A DNA stretch of 64,000 bases from positions 91,473,298 to 91,537,297 of the forward strand of contig NC_045441.1 of the NCBI RefSeq assembly GCF_002776525.5, given 5' to 3'. Source of the stretch: Piliocolobus tephrosceles. Taxonomy: Eukaryota; Chordata; Mammalia; Primates; Cercopithecidae. Below, one piece after another: positions 11,486 through 31,690 of the stretch. The first letter of the stretch is position 1; each line of letters begins with the position of its first letter. The position numbers were made by a program, and so were the translations under genes. The notes under the pieces are model-generated. The model was not told where the DNA came from. It did no database searches and saw only the letters and a list, made by a program, of their open reading frames with translations.

Positions 11486-11768
11486 GAGACAGAGTCTCAC
11501 TCTGTCTCCCAGGCTGGAGTCCAATGGTGAGATATCGGCTGACTGCTACCTCCACCTCCTGGGTTCAAGCAGTTCTCCTGCCTCAGCCTCCCGAATCGCT
11601 GGGATTACAGGTGCACAACACCATGGCTGGCTAATTTTTGTACTTTTAGTAGAGACTGGATTTCACCATGTTGGCCCGGCTGGTCTTTGAACTCCTGACC
11701 TCAGGTGATCCGCCTGTCTCAGCCTCCCCAAGTGTTGAGATTACAGGTGTGAGCCACTGCGCCTGACC
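11476..11768 (-). mobile_element. AluS-type element with expanded tail
   Basis: A reverse Alu beginning 'ttttttttgagacagagtc' and ending 'gagccactgcgcctgacc', moderately diverged. Its A tail (T on this strand) has become the long polypyrimidine microsatellite on its left. Confidence 0.92.
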
Positions 11769-12217
11769 CTGTTTTTTTTTTTTTTTTAATTTATTTACTT
11801 AGTGATTCATTATCCCTTTTGTCTGTGCTGAATTTTTACTAACAAAGCTGCCAAGTCTCCAGGTCTTTGATAGTATATAAATGAAAGACTATGGAGTTGC
11901 ATAAAACATCTTTTAAAATCACCTTCAACAAATAACCCCTGTGAACTAATGAACTAAGCCCCAAAGCTGATGAATTGTTATTGGACCATAAATTCAAAAT
12001 ATTAAATTGCCTCTTTATGAGCTCTGGTAACGTTAGCATTACAAGGCACATTTGTTGAAAGTTTGTGTTGTGGTTGCCCAAGAAATGCAAAGAAAAACAA
12101 TTGTTCCTGATTTCTCCGTTAATCTTGGAAGATGCTTACTCTGGCTGTATTGAATCTTCTCAGTTTGTGTTACTAAGAAGTATTTAGTTCTCAGCTGTGT
12201 GTTACGGCAACTTCCTT

Positions 12218-12517
12218 CTTTTTTTTTTTTTTTTTTTGGAGACGGAGTCTCGCACTGTCGCCCAGGCTGGAGTGCAGTGGCGTGATCTCCGCTCACTGCA
12301 AGCTCTGCCTCCTGTTCACGCCATTCTCCCGCCTCAGCCTCCCAAGTAGCTGGGACTACAGGCACCCACCACCACATCTGGCTAATTTTTTGTATTTTGA
12401 ATAGAGATGGGGTTTCACCATATTAGCCAGGATGGTCTCGATCTCCTGACCTCTTAATCCGCCCGCCTCAGCCTCCCTAAGTACTGGGATTACGGGCATG
12501 AGCCACTGCGCCTGGCC
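12218..12517 (-). mobile_element. AluY-like element
   Basis: A reverse Alu with a 19-base T tract, 'ggagacggagtctcgcactg', and the AluY-type 'ctcactgcaagctctgcctcc'. It ends 'gccactgcgcctggcc'. A small deletion removes part of the usual 'cgggttcacgcc' segment. Confidence 0.9.
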
Positions 12518-13264
12518 GTGGCATTTTCTTTTAAGTCTCTTTATGATGGTTTCAGTTAAATGTCACTGAAATGTCTTGAAGCACACATGAGTGTTTTAGT
12601 AAACCCAAACTCGAGGGGTGCCCTGTGAATAAAAAGTTCCCTCTACTCTTCCCTTTGTGAGAGTTTAATTGAACTCAGCAAAGGATTGATGAATTCATGT
12701 GTGAGTTGGACATTACCTAAATCTAGAATAGAGTAACACTAAATTTGTCAAGCAGCAAGGTAAAAACTGTTATAAAATACAGTTGCAATGGAAGATGAGA
12801 AGAATTGCTAAGAAATGTAGCCTCATATGTCTATTTTCCCCTGTAATATGTATTGATATAGGGCTCTGGTAATCAAAATAAAACAAAAACTCTAGTAGAG
12901 TTGAATTGGAAGGAGGAAATTTTATTTCAGTTATTGCAAAGAATGTCTTTTGAAAATATTAGGATAAAATGTGTTACATTGATATGCTGTGGATTTCTCC
13001 TAGAAAAAATTTTTAGAAAAATGTATAAGCCTATATTTTCCTGTTTTAAAAAAGTAATTACTGTTCTAGGTGAGTTTCATCAGATTATAATAAGTTTGAT
13101 TCTGTTACCAATAAATGATGTTATGTGTTAAGCCATTCAGAGGAACAAGGTTCCTACAATTGGAGCAAAGAAGGAATGCTTTAGTGTTCTGAAATTAGAA
13201 GAATGAGCTTGAGTGTTATGTTAATCAGTCATACAACCAAAGTGGTTGCATTAAAAAAAAATGT

Positions 13265-13586
<322 letters not shown>

Positions 13587-14026
13587 CTACTACACTGAAC
13601 TCTATCAAATGAAGATGGTGCAAGTGATCCTAGATAGCGTATTTTAAATTTGTTCACATGTTGATCATATATGTTGATATGTTGTTCACATATATTGATA
13701 AAACAATGTTACATAGCCTTTATTTGCAATTTTGATTCAGAAAATTTATCTAGAACCAAAGTTACACATTTTCACATTCTTCCTAGGTGTATACTACTTC
13801 TTGTCTTCTTTGTTTCTAAAATACTTTTGGTAATTAAACACTAACATTAATACTGACTTTGTGACAGCCATTTCTGTAGCTGCCATGAGAATTAGTTTTA
13901 AGATCCACAAAGATCACAATGAAAGGAAAAAGGAAAAGAATGTTTTCTCAGTAAGGTATGCTGTAAACATATCATGTTAAGTGTATCATGCTAGAATTTT
14001 ATATTTCTCTTAGAACATCAAAACTA

Positions 14027-20351
<6,325 letters not shown>

Positions 20352-20513
20352 CACTGATTCTCAACCTTGGCTGTACGTTATCTAGAAACTTTAAAAACTG
20401 CTGATGCCAAGGCCGCACCCCAGACCAATTCAGTCAGTTTCTCTAGGGATGACACTAGTGTTGTAAAACTGTCCCAGATGACTCTAACCTACTGACATAT
20501 TTAGAAACCACTT
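20352..20513 (+). mobile_element. MER5-like hAT-Charlie fragment
   Basis: The left end 'cactgattctcaaccttggc' resembles the MER5 terminal sequence cagtggttctcaacc. The middle 'gcaccccagaccaattcag' and the right end 'ttagaaaccactt' also fit this small non-autonomous hAT family. It is a short, old, inactive copy. Confidence 0.8.
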
Positions 20514-20887
20514 CCCCCAAGTCCCTAAAATGCAGTTTCTGTTACACAACATGAAAGTGTCAGGGAACTCCTTTTAACAATAAAAGAGAACACTATTCAA
20601 TCTAGTGTTCTCGCAGTTTTCAGGCTGCAGTCATTACTAAAAGTTAAAGTTTCGCCCCTTTTCAACAATTGAGATTCTCAAAGCCAGATAAATCTTCATC
20701 AGTGTAGTGGTAATGCAGTTTGAGTGTCTACAACCCATTAAGAGTGAACAAATACCCTTCACTTTTGTGTGGAATGTGAAGATCCATTTCAAAGCCATGA
20801 TTTAGAAAACTATGTTCTATTTTCTATTTATATTTTGAAGCATAATGACATCTCTGTACGAATCTCAACAAATTGAGAAGGTATTAA

Positions 20888-21165
20888 GGCCAGGTGTGAT
20901 GGCTCATGCCTGGGGCTGAGGCGGGTGGATCACTTGAGGCCAGGAGTTCGAGACCAATCTGGCCAATTTGGTGAAACCTAGTCTCTACTAAAATTACAAA
21001 AATTAGCCAGGCATGGTGGTACACGGCTGTAGTCCCGGCTACTGGAGAGACTGAGGCATGAGAATCACTTGAACATAGGAGATGGAGGTTGTAGTGAGCT
21101 GAGATCTTGGCACTGCACTCTGGCCTGGGCAACAGAGCATGACTGTCTCAAATAAAATAAAATTA
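20888..21165 (+). mobile_element. AluS/J element with internal deletion
   Basis: A forward Alu starting 'ggccaggtgtgatggctcat'. It lacks roughly 20-25 bases after 'gcctg', going straight to 'gggctgaggcgggtgg'. The rest of both arms is present, with tail 'aaataaaataaaatt'. It is diverged, hence old. Confidence 0.88.
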
Positions 21166-21457
21166 AATATGCCTTTAGGTTACATCATCAGGCCTAACAT
21201 ATAGGGGGTTAAATACAGGTTTGTACAATAGATGCCCTCCGTGTCTAATGGTGGGATAGCAGACTTTCTAAAAGATGAAGAAGCTGTAGTGGTGGTAGGG
21301 GTGGGAGAATGGAAGTAGAAGATAGGGAAGGCTTCCTCTCACAAAAATATGCCACTTATGGAAATGGGAACAGGTTCTGACTCTTTATGTCTATTTCTTT
21401 GTATATTATTTTTTCTAGCCTTTTCAATGATGTGTGATACATAGTGAATACTTAACA

Positions 21458-22101
21458 CACTAATGTACTGCATAATGATGTTTCCATTGAGAAAGACCAC
21501 ATATATTATGGTAGTCCCACAAGATTTATTTTTAATTTTTTTTGAGACAGAGTCTTGCTCTGTCGCCCAGGCTGGAGTCCAGTGGCATGATCTCAGCTCA
21601 CTGCAACCTCCACCTCCTGGACTCAAGTGATTCTCCTGTCTCAGCCTCCTGAGTAGCTGGAAATGCAGGCATATGCCACCACGCCTGGCTAGCGTTTGTA
21701 TTTTTAGTAGAGACGGAGGTTTCACCATGTTGGCCAGGCTGGTCTTGAACTCCTGACCCCAGGTGATCTGCCTGCCTCGGCCTCCCAAAGTGCTGGGATT
21801 ACAGGCGTGAGCCACTCCGCCTGGCCCCGTAAGATTATTATACTATATTGTACCTTTTCTATGTTTAGATATGTTTGGACACACAAATACCATTGTGTTA
21901 GGGTTACCTACAGTATTTTGTACAGTAACATGCTGTACAGGTTTTTAGCTAGGAGCAGTAGGCTATAGCATATAGCCTAGGTGTGTAGTAAGAGACACCA
22001 CCTGGGTTGGTGTAACTTCAATATATGATGTTCGCACAATGACATAATTGCCTAATGAGGCACTTCTCGGAACATACCTTCGTTAAGGGATGTGTGACTA
22101 T
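21458..22101 (+). mobile_element. TcMar-Tigger-like DNA transposon split by an Alu
   Basis: Two parts flank the Alu at 21536-21826. Left: 'actgcataatgatgtttcc' and 'ggtagtcccacaagatt'. Right: 'ccttttctatgtttagata', 'agtaacatgctgtacaggtt', 'agcctaggtgtgtagta' and 'atgatgttcgcacaatgac', ending near 'ggatgtgtgacta'. I recall this pattern from a short Tigger-type (mariner superfamily) element. The precise family name is not assigned. No transposase is encoded. Confidence 0.75.
21536..21826 (-). mobile_element. AluS-type element inside a Tigger-like copy
   Basis: A reverse Alu ('ttttttttgagacagagtc' to 'gccactccgcctggcc'). 'aagatttatt' on the left and 'aagattatt' on the right look like the duplicated target, so the Alu landed within the older DNA transposon. 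Confidence 0.92.
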
Positions 22102-22929
22102 AAATACTTGAAAGTGAAAGAATGAATGAATTTTATCTGCATTAGGAGCAGGGGCATAGGTAGAGCAGAAAGAACCAAAATAGTGGATCAAACCCTGTCA
22201 GGGCTCTCAGTTCCAGGATCATAAGGTGCCAGTAATTCAGAGGGCTTATGCTCTTACCGTTCTTCTTAGCACATAATCTTGGCTTAGGTCTCTGCCCTTT
22301 GTACTATAATCCTGCTGTTATCACGTAGGCAGAAAAGCCATGGGCTAATGGCTGACACTTCTGTTTTGGTATACTTAACAATACACAAGGAAAAGTATAA
22401 ATACCCATGGGCCTCTAGAAATAAACCTGGGGTTTCATTGAGGAATATTGGAAACTTCACTGTAGCCTGGAAATGGGAACAAGACTGCCCCTGCTGTTAT
22501 GAGTTACAAATCATATATTATTTTACTGTCATGTTGTATTATGATTACATGTGTTTTGGTTTTAGATGATTCAATGATGTTAGCCTTGAGTAATTGGATA
22601 GTTGAAAAATTCATTTGGACCATAGAAATTTATAGTTGTTTATGTGATCAATTTAATATTTGTGCTTTTTCAGGAACATACTTTTTCTTTAGTTATATGA
22701 GAGATTAACTTTGTTTTAATATGCACAATTAGATGCTTTCATTAGCTTATAAACATAGCTACATATTTACAATTGAAAAAATTTGTAAGGAAAAAACTGT
22801 GTGATATGAGGTAGAAATAAGTCTTCTGGACAGGTCAATAATAAACAGAATACAAATTGAGTACTTAGGTCCTTTGAAAATTGTCAGTGTTGGCTAGAAA
22901 GAATATGTTATCTTCAGTTGTTCTTATTA
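22102..22929. other. Intronic stretch, nothing recognised
   Basis: About 830 bases without a recognisable element. The frames at 22348-22569 and 22499-22708 have no known domain. Confidence 0.35.
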
Positions 22930-22941
22930 AAACAACATGAA

Positions 22942-23239
22942 GTCCAGGTGCAGTGGCTCACGCCTGTAATCCCAACGTTTTGAGAGGCCGAGGTGGACAG
23001 ATAGCTTGAGCCCAGGAGTTCAAGACCAGCCTAGAACATAGTGAAACCCTTTCTCTACAAAACATACAGAAACTACGTGAGTGCAGTGGTGCACACCTGT
23101 AGTCCCAACTACTCAGGAAGCTGAGGTAGGAGAATCACTTGAGCCTATGAGGCCAAGAGGGCAGTGAGCTGTGATAGCACCACTGCACTCCAGCCTGGGT
23201 GACAGTGAGACAGTCTCAAAAACAACAACAAAAAAACCC
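22942..23239 (+). mobile_element. AluJ-like element with target-site duplication
   Basis: A forward Alu, strongly diverged ('gtccaggtgcagtggctc', 'ccagcctagaacatagtg'), with an impure CAA-rich tail. A 12-base duplication 'aaacaacatgaa' flanks it at 22930-22941 and 23240-23251, fixing both boundaries. Confidence 0.93.
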
Positions 23240-23251
23240 AAACAACATGAA

Positions 23252-24574
23252 TTGAAAAACTTTACATGGCCTTTATCAACAGCTTATAACATTCTTTGTT
23301 TTAGTGCATCAATATAATGTCTTTCATTATAGAAGAAATGAGGAGAAATAACTTTTTTTGTGGGAGGTATACATGTAATACCTTATAATGTACAATATAC
23401 CTAATATGGGCAAAGTCAGAGACACACATGTTGCCGATCGGATGCACCTTAGGCAAGATAAGAAAATTAGACAACTATTTTATGAAATGAAACAGCAGAT
23501 GATATTCTGGGACGTTATTTTTAAAATTGTAGTCACAGAGAACGAAGATATTGATTCCAGGCTTCCACCTATAACTTTACTGATTGATCTTTCATAGAAG
23601 GAGATATATTTTCCCTTCGAAAGAAGTGATTAAACGTAGTGTGCTCCTATTACTTAGCACTTGGTGGTAAGTTTTGCAAAGTATATAGACACAGTGAAGT
23701 ACCTGACAAGTAAGAAACGCTTAGGATACAGTTCTAGGTGTTGTAAAATATCAATATCTGATTTAGGAAACTGTAAGACTACAGCTCTCTATGTGTCAAA
23801 ATGTGAATTTCATAGCTGTGGTGCTTCCCTGGATGGAACAAAGAAAAATTGTTTTGCCTAATGGAAATTACTTCCGGACAACACTAAAATAGCTGCATTA
23901 GTAAATCTTTGAATCACATAGTCAAGGATAGTTTTTATTTTTCACAGGATATTTCACTTAATTATTTGTTTTAGAATATTGTTGATAAAACCACAATTAT
24001 TAATTCTAACTAACTTGACAACTGGAAAAATTGTTTGACTTTGTTATAATTTTATGTTCCCAATTCATTTCTGGAGTTCATCCACCAAAATTAGGTGCAG
24101 TAATTCGTTGTACCACCCTGTACAACAGGCAAAAACTATGACTCATTTCCTCCATCCAGTTATGCCAGAACTGTTTAGCACAATATACAAAATGAGGTGT
24201 TATGGCACAATATTTCCCAATTTATTTTTAAGTCATTCAGGCAATATATCCAACATCATCTGTTCTAGGGAACACACGTTAAAACACAAATTACATATTT
24301 TCCATACGTCATTCTTTTCTCTTTGTTATCTCAACAGTACACGGAAGAAAAGGTGATGGAGTATTTATAGTGTTGTACAGTGAACTAGTCACGAAAGTGA
24401 TTCATTTGTTGTATAGAGTTACTCTTTAGTATGTGGACGACTTATAGGCCAGTAGTGAATGGGCCCTCCCATCCTTTATCTTTGCCTTGTTCAAACCAAG
24501 ATGGAAACAATTGATTCTGTTTAGCACAACCTCTACTAGCTGAGGCAAATGTAGAAAGCCTAGGTCAGGCTCAG
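23252..24574. other. Intronic stretch, nothing recognised
   Basis: About 1.3 kb of unassigned DNA. The frames at 23388-23597 and 24054-24356 have no recognisable family and lack splice or promoter support. Confidence 0.35.
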
Positions 24575-24785
24575 GAGCTGATTGCATGAGTGTGAAATAT
24601 TGCTTCACCACTTACTAGCCATGTAACTCACGTCAGTTCCCTCAACTTCCTCAACTGTTTACTAGGCTATACAATTAGGATAATATTAGTTGCTACCTGA
24701 TAATATCATTGTGAATATTAAATTAGGTAATATGTGTAAAACTTATCAAGATGTGACACACAGTAAAAACATAAGAAATATAAGA
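24575..24785 (-). mobile_element. MIR-like element
   Basis: The order 'ccacttactagccatgtaac', 'agttccctcaacttcctcaact', 'aggataatattagttgctacc', 'gtgaatattaaattagg' and 'gacacacagtaa' follows a reverse MIR (tRNA-derived mammalian SINE). It is old and diverged. Confidence 0.65.
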
Positions 24786-24820
24786 TTATATAAAGTGAGG
24801 AAATTAAAAGATGACTAGGA

Positions 24821-24943
24821 AATAATGGGTATAATGTACACCATATGAGTGATAGTTACGTGAAAATCCCAGACTTCACCACTGTGCACGGTCTCTCCAT
24901 GTAACAAAACTGCACTTATGTCCCTTAAATCTACACAGATTTT
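24821..24943 (+). mobile_element. Very short L1 3' end (123 bp)
   Basis: It matches the terminal L1 sequence: 'gggtataatgtacacca', 'cccagacttcaccactgtg', 'ccatgtaacaaaactgcac', then 'tacacagatttt'. It is flanked by 'aaaagatgactagga' (24806-24820) and 'aaaagataactagga' (24944-24958), a 15-base duplication with one mismatch. The duplication shows this was an independent, very heavily 5'-truncated insertion. It is sense to SEMA3C. Confidence 0.85.
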
Positions 24944-25530
24944 AAAAGATAACTAGGATAGACTCCCTGCCTGAAGAAATGTATTATCTAGATATATTAA
25001 GAAATACTAATATAGAAGTAGAAAACTTGTCACTGGCCTAGAAAAGGATGGTCTTGGTTCATATGATATTTAAAATGAATCAGCAGCTAACATTTAAGAA
25101 TTAGTCTTCAGTTGACAGTCTTTACTTCTCATTTTTTCTTGAAAAGTTACAGGATCTGACAAGGACTGATGAGGGCTGAGAACAGCTCTTCTTCTAGCCT
25201 GGTTTCTTTTACTAATTTATGTTACTTGCCTGACCTCAACAACATGGGAGTTTTCTACTCTTGGTCTAGAGTAGAACACAGTGACAGATAAAAAATTAAT
25301 TTCTATGTAAAGCAAACATTCTTGTAAGAATGCTGTCTCAAGGGAGGTATTGATCAAGGCACAGAAGAAAAAAGTAGAACTATTTATTTCAATGAAAATA
25401 CAGTTAGGAAAAAGTTAGTCATAAAACAAAATGTATATCATGTCTTTCTAAAAATATGTCATGTTTATTGTTTCAAAATTGAAAAAAATAGTGAGTTTAC
25501 TTTTGTCTTCATCTGTGAACATATTTGTTA

Positions 25531-25843
<313 letters not shown>

Positions 25844-26294
25844 TGATAAAGTAAGGCATATAAGAATGTTTATTTAGTGAAGGGACTCAACAATAGCATT
25901 ACTTCATTTTTATCCATTTATGTACATAGGTGTGTATGCTCAGGTTTGTATGAAGCTACAAATCACCTATAAACCAATTTAGGCTATGCTGAAAGACTTT
26001 AGGATAGAATTCATCAAGCCACTACTATGACCAACAGTTCTCATTTTTTTTTTTTTTTTTTTTTTGTTCTCACAAAAATTATGGACAGGCTGTGGCTACT
26101 GCTAAGACAACATGGGCTAATATTTTGCATAATTATTGTGAAAAAATTATCCTGTAATTTCAGTGAAAACCTATCCTGCCTTTATGGAGGTACATTTAAG
26201 GAAAGAGATTCCCTACCTATGGGTCCTGATACTCAATGCAGAGTGATGATGGAAGCCTGATTCCCATGTCCTGTGAGCTGCAGGACTAGTGTGA

Positions 26295-26807
<513 letters not shown>

Positions 26808-26823
26808 TATTTTTCTGTTTTTT

Positions 26824-27545
<722 letters not shown>

Positions 27546-27561
27546 GCCTCAAACTTTTTTT

Positions 27562-30500
27562 AAGCATGTTTTCCTCATCTAGGTTATCTTTCTTCTCTTC
27601 AGTTTTTCTCATTCTTAATTCTACTATCCCTCTTCTTTCTGGGTCCTATTTTCTATGTTTCCTATCCTGAACATCTCCTCTTATTTTTACTTATTCTTTG
27701 CTTTTCTTCTCTGGTGTTGAAGAAGGGAGGTCAGAATTGGCCAGGGCACGTAAGCAAGTGTAGTCTGTTGACTAAAACTTACTTAAAGCAGCTGTTTTAC
27801 TGCCGAATCTCTCCTGTAGTTCCCAGCCCGCAAAAGAAGGCATTACTTCCCTCTGGAGATCCACTTGTTATTCAAGGAACAAGGAAAGGATGTTGATGTT
27901 TTAATGTTTTTATGGCTTTTTTCTTAGTTGTTTTATGTTTTTATGTTTTTGATGGGAATTTCCAAATATAATGTTTCCACATGCTGCCTCATAACTCAGA
28001 CAGCAAAAATGAATAGTTTTGTCTGGCTCTGGTTCATTTTAGATCTTTATTTTTCTAATAATTACTAAAAGGGTAATTAGAGGGAGAAGAATTGAGTAGA
28101 ATTGCTAACATTCCAAAAGTGTGTGCCAGTGGTTGAGTCAGGCTGTGCAAGCTACTGGCCCATCCCACAGCCCCATGCCCTCGGGGGCCTGCCTGCCCCC
28201 CACACCCCTGCCACACAAGCCCTGCTACCCTGCCACACACTCTCACCAAGTTTCCTTTCTTTTGAGATCATAACACAAGATGGAGCATCAGGAGAGGGTG
28301 AAGAAATTGAGATACACAGGGAGAAAGCAGACATTGGAAGCTGGGTAAGGGCAGAAGCCATAAGGAAAGGAGAAGCCGGGGGCTTCTAGAAAAGTTGTCT
28401 CAGAAAGAAGAGAAGTTAACACATAGATTAGCCGGTTCATCGCATGGCAAGGACCAGAGTAGGGCCCAACAGACAATTCTGAGACAGCCAGTTGTGAAGA
28501 ACAACAACCAGGACTGACAGAGGGTCACAAGAGATCCTGTTCAACAGTAGAGCTAAACAGCCCATTCCAGCAGAGGTTCCAGTTAGGTATTAGGCTATTT
28601 AGGAGGCTAAGACAACTTTTCTATTTCCCTTTCTACCTTATCTTATGTATTTAATTATCTGAAATAATTGTATATTGCATGCACCTTATCCTGTATATAT
28701 TTAATGCATTCTCTTTAAAGGTAATCTGAGATACAACTTTTCTTGATTGCAGGTTTATGACTAAGGCTTAGCTAAATAACAGCACACAGTAATAGAGAAA
28801 TGTGAAAGGACTCGTAGAGTTGGAGCAACTAGAGGGCAGACAACACAAGTTTTTACATAACTGTGATTTAACACAAATGGTTCTATCAACTTTATTTTCC
28901 TGATTTTACTTTGAAGCATTTTCAATTTCTCTACAGTTGAATCAGTTATTGTATGTTAATGAATGAATTCCATGTTAACAGTTGTAGGGCTATTTTAAAA
29001 GACAATCACTGATGTTTTTGGGAAATTGAAAAAGCAATTTTAAAAATTCATATTGTAATATGAATTATATTAGATATTAATATGCTTAGACTACTATGGG
29101 GATATTACTAAGTACAATTAATATGATAAACTAAACACAAATCTTACATTCACATTACTGTATCATCTGTATTTTTATTTCACAATATTTCAGAAAATAT
29201 TGTGAAACAAATTGAGGAGCAACTAGAGGCCTAAATTTCTGTCACATGTTAAAGGATTATGGAAGAAGACTTTTAAAATGAATGCAGTAAAGGTAATTAA
29301 TTTCTATAGAATAAATTTTGCTTTAGACAGCCCTCAATTGAATCAGCACCTTAATTTTTCCAGATAACAGAGATATTTTGGAAAATAAGTAGCTGTTTGG
29401 ATCTTTAACAAGCTTTTTTAAGGCATTCTCCTCATTGTAAAGCTCATAATTGTCTCCACCTAGATAGTTAATAGATTACATGTATTCCTGAGACCCTTTT
29501 ATGTTTAAATTTAATAATCTCTGCAATTTTCTAATCATTCTGTGCTAATGTGTAGTTTGATATGTATATCAGGACTGAATTTGTTTTATTTTTCAAGAAT
29601 TAGATTTGTTTGCGGATTTTTAACACCTTTATATTATAGTCATTTTGTTAAGTCTAGAGTCAAATAATTTTTAAAAATTAAAAGATTGCTATATCTGAAC
29701 ATCAGATGCAGTGAACATTGCCTTGCACTGTCAGTTTACATAGGGGAAAATAATGAGGCTGTAAAGAAATACTATCTGTTTTACTAGAATTTTTGACCAG
29801 TGAAACAAACAGCTGGAAAAACAGTGGTAGTCGGCTGGCTTCCATTTTCCATTGCTTTCTGTCCTTTACTTTCAAATTTCCTCTTATTCATGACCACACG
29901 CTAACCACACACATACTCCTTGGTTTGTTACTTTAAGCCACATGGAGATTAAGTGCCATTAGTAAAGACTACTTTAGGAACAGTTTTAGGTAAAATAAAT
30001 GGCACTTTCAAAGAGAAGGTGGATTTATGGAGTGTGTGTACGTGTGCGTGCATGCTCACGTGTGTGTGGGGATAAATCAATAAGGAAGAAATCAGGTGGT
30101 GATAGTTGGATGCCATTAGTGACTGGGACATGTTTTATGTTACAGTGTTATTTCTCAAGTCTAAAAGAAAAATTAGAATCATCTAATCTGGCCCTTTATG
30201 TTACAGCTGAGGGAGGCCCAAAGAGATGACGAATCTTGGCTACTAGGCAGCATAACTAGAACTTGAATATACTTACTACTTGTGCATCCGTGGTGTTCCC
30301 CCATCATCACTCTCTTCTCTGCCTAACCACTTAAGAAGTAAATGGAGGAATTGAAATAATGCAGTGTGAAGGATGATAAAGATAGGTTAAGAGTGGGTCC
30401 GGTCAGGCATTAAAAAAAATGGTTATGAAAGGTAAATTGGGATCTATCAATTGCAAGGGTTTGGGGACCTAAAACAAGCAAAAATTAGTTGATTTATTAA

Positions 30501-31519
30501 AATATCCACTGTTTGCTGTTAGCCTCCAAAAAAAGAAAAAAAAGTAATAATGTATAGTCAGTCATCTGCCTTCAAATCCCCGGTGCTAATGCATCAGACT
30601 GGGTTCAAATCCCTCTACCTTGGAAACAGCTCCTTTGGAGTAATGTGTGATTAAAACATTTTTTTGTCGAAACATATGTCTGTGAGTGCTACATTAAAAA
30701 AATTCTCATAATCATTGAAAAACTAAATCATGTAAATTTTAATTCCCATGAACATTCTATTGACTTGACAACGTGAAACCATTGTGTAACACATCAAGAA
30801 CTGTTTATAATTCAGTTATTAGGGAGGTACAAAGATTTTAGTTTCAAATTACAAATATACAGATAATTTACTGTGTTTTCTTTATATTCTTTAAGAATCG
30901 AGGTCTCTACATTTAAATAAGAAAAATGGTATACTCTACTTTCTTATGCAGCTGCTATAATTAAAATTGTAATTACAGTATTCGGGAACGAATTGACAGT
31001 AGTAGGTAGATGATATTGTCTACAAAAGAAAGCATTTGGTCGTTGTATGATAAATTGGATGTTTACTTTTTAACGATGGCAAAGTAGATGGTTTATCCTT
31101 GGGAAATAGAACTAGTTTTCACAGCATTCATGTGTGTCAAGGGTTAAAATTCAAGTGAGTTGTAGAAATGGTCATTAAAGTAGAGGAATGTCTTCAGTTA
31201 CCTTTCATTCATAATACAGCATGAAAACTCATGTAATATGGTAACGTTGTTTACATTTTAAAAATGCTTGTCTGTTTCAAAATGGTCGAAGTGCAGTTTA
31301 ACTGAAGTTTTTATAGGTTGGTTTTTCTTTTCTTTTCCAGGAATTATTTATATACCTTGGAAAATCCTTAATGTATTCTCTGAATTATTTATGTAACCTC
31401 AGAGTCTACATAAATCTAAGATGACATCTAACACCAAATACACATTAGCACATATCAATATGAACCCCCCCACCCAAACCTTGCAATGTATTTCCCTCAA
31501 ATAAAATAATTTAAAATTC
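27562..31519. other. Intronic stretch, largely unassigned
   Basis: About 4 kb without Alu or young L1. It includes an unusual C-rich patch at about 28150-28260 and purine-rich DNA to 28400, then ordinary AT-rich DNA. A GT-rich run lies at 30033-30070. Short frames such as 28102-28389 have no recognisable domain. Confidence 0.4.
30170..30270 (+). mobile_element. Possible MIR fragment
   Basis: 'ttacagctgagggaggcccaa', spread over 30203-30223, followed by 'ggctactaggcagcataact' and 'agaacttgaa' resembles the conserved MIR core. Too diverged to be certain. Confidence 0.45.
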
Positions 31520-31690
31520 TTTTTGAGCACCTACTGTATTTGAGGCATTGTCTTTTGTATTGAACAGACATCAGTAATTTGGTAAATTTCTTGCTTGCCA
31601 TGAATTTACAATCCCGTAAGGAGACAGTGAGAGTAGTAACTATATAACAGATGATATTATTAGCAATTAGTGTTGAAGACTAGAGAGATA
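31520..31690 (-). mobile_element. L2 3'-end-like fragment
   Basis: 'ttgagcacctactgtatttg', 'aggcattgtc', 'tgaacagacatcag' and 'aatttacaatcccgtaagga' follow the reverse 3' end of LINE L2. It is an ancient copy. Confidence 0.55.

Noticed and set aside
11310..11555. Arg/Glu/Lys-rich 81-codon frame that looks like a coiled coil
   Set aside because: It is the translation of the CTTT/CT microsatellite and the Alu tail.
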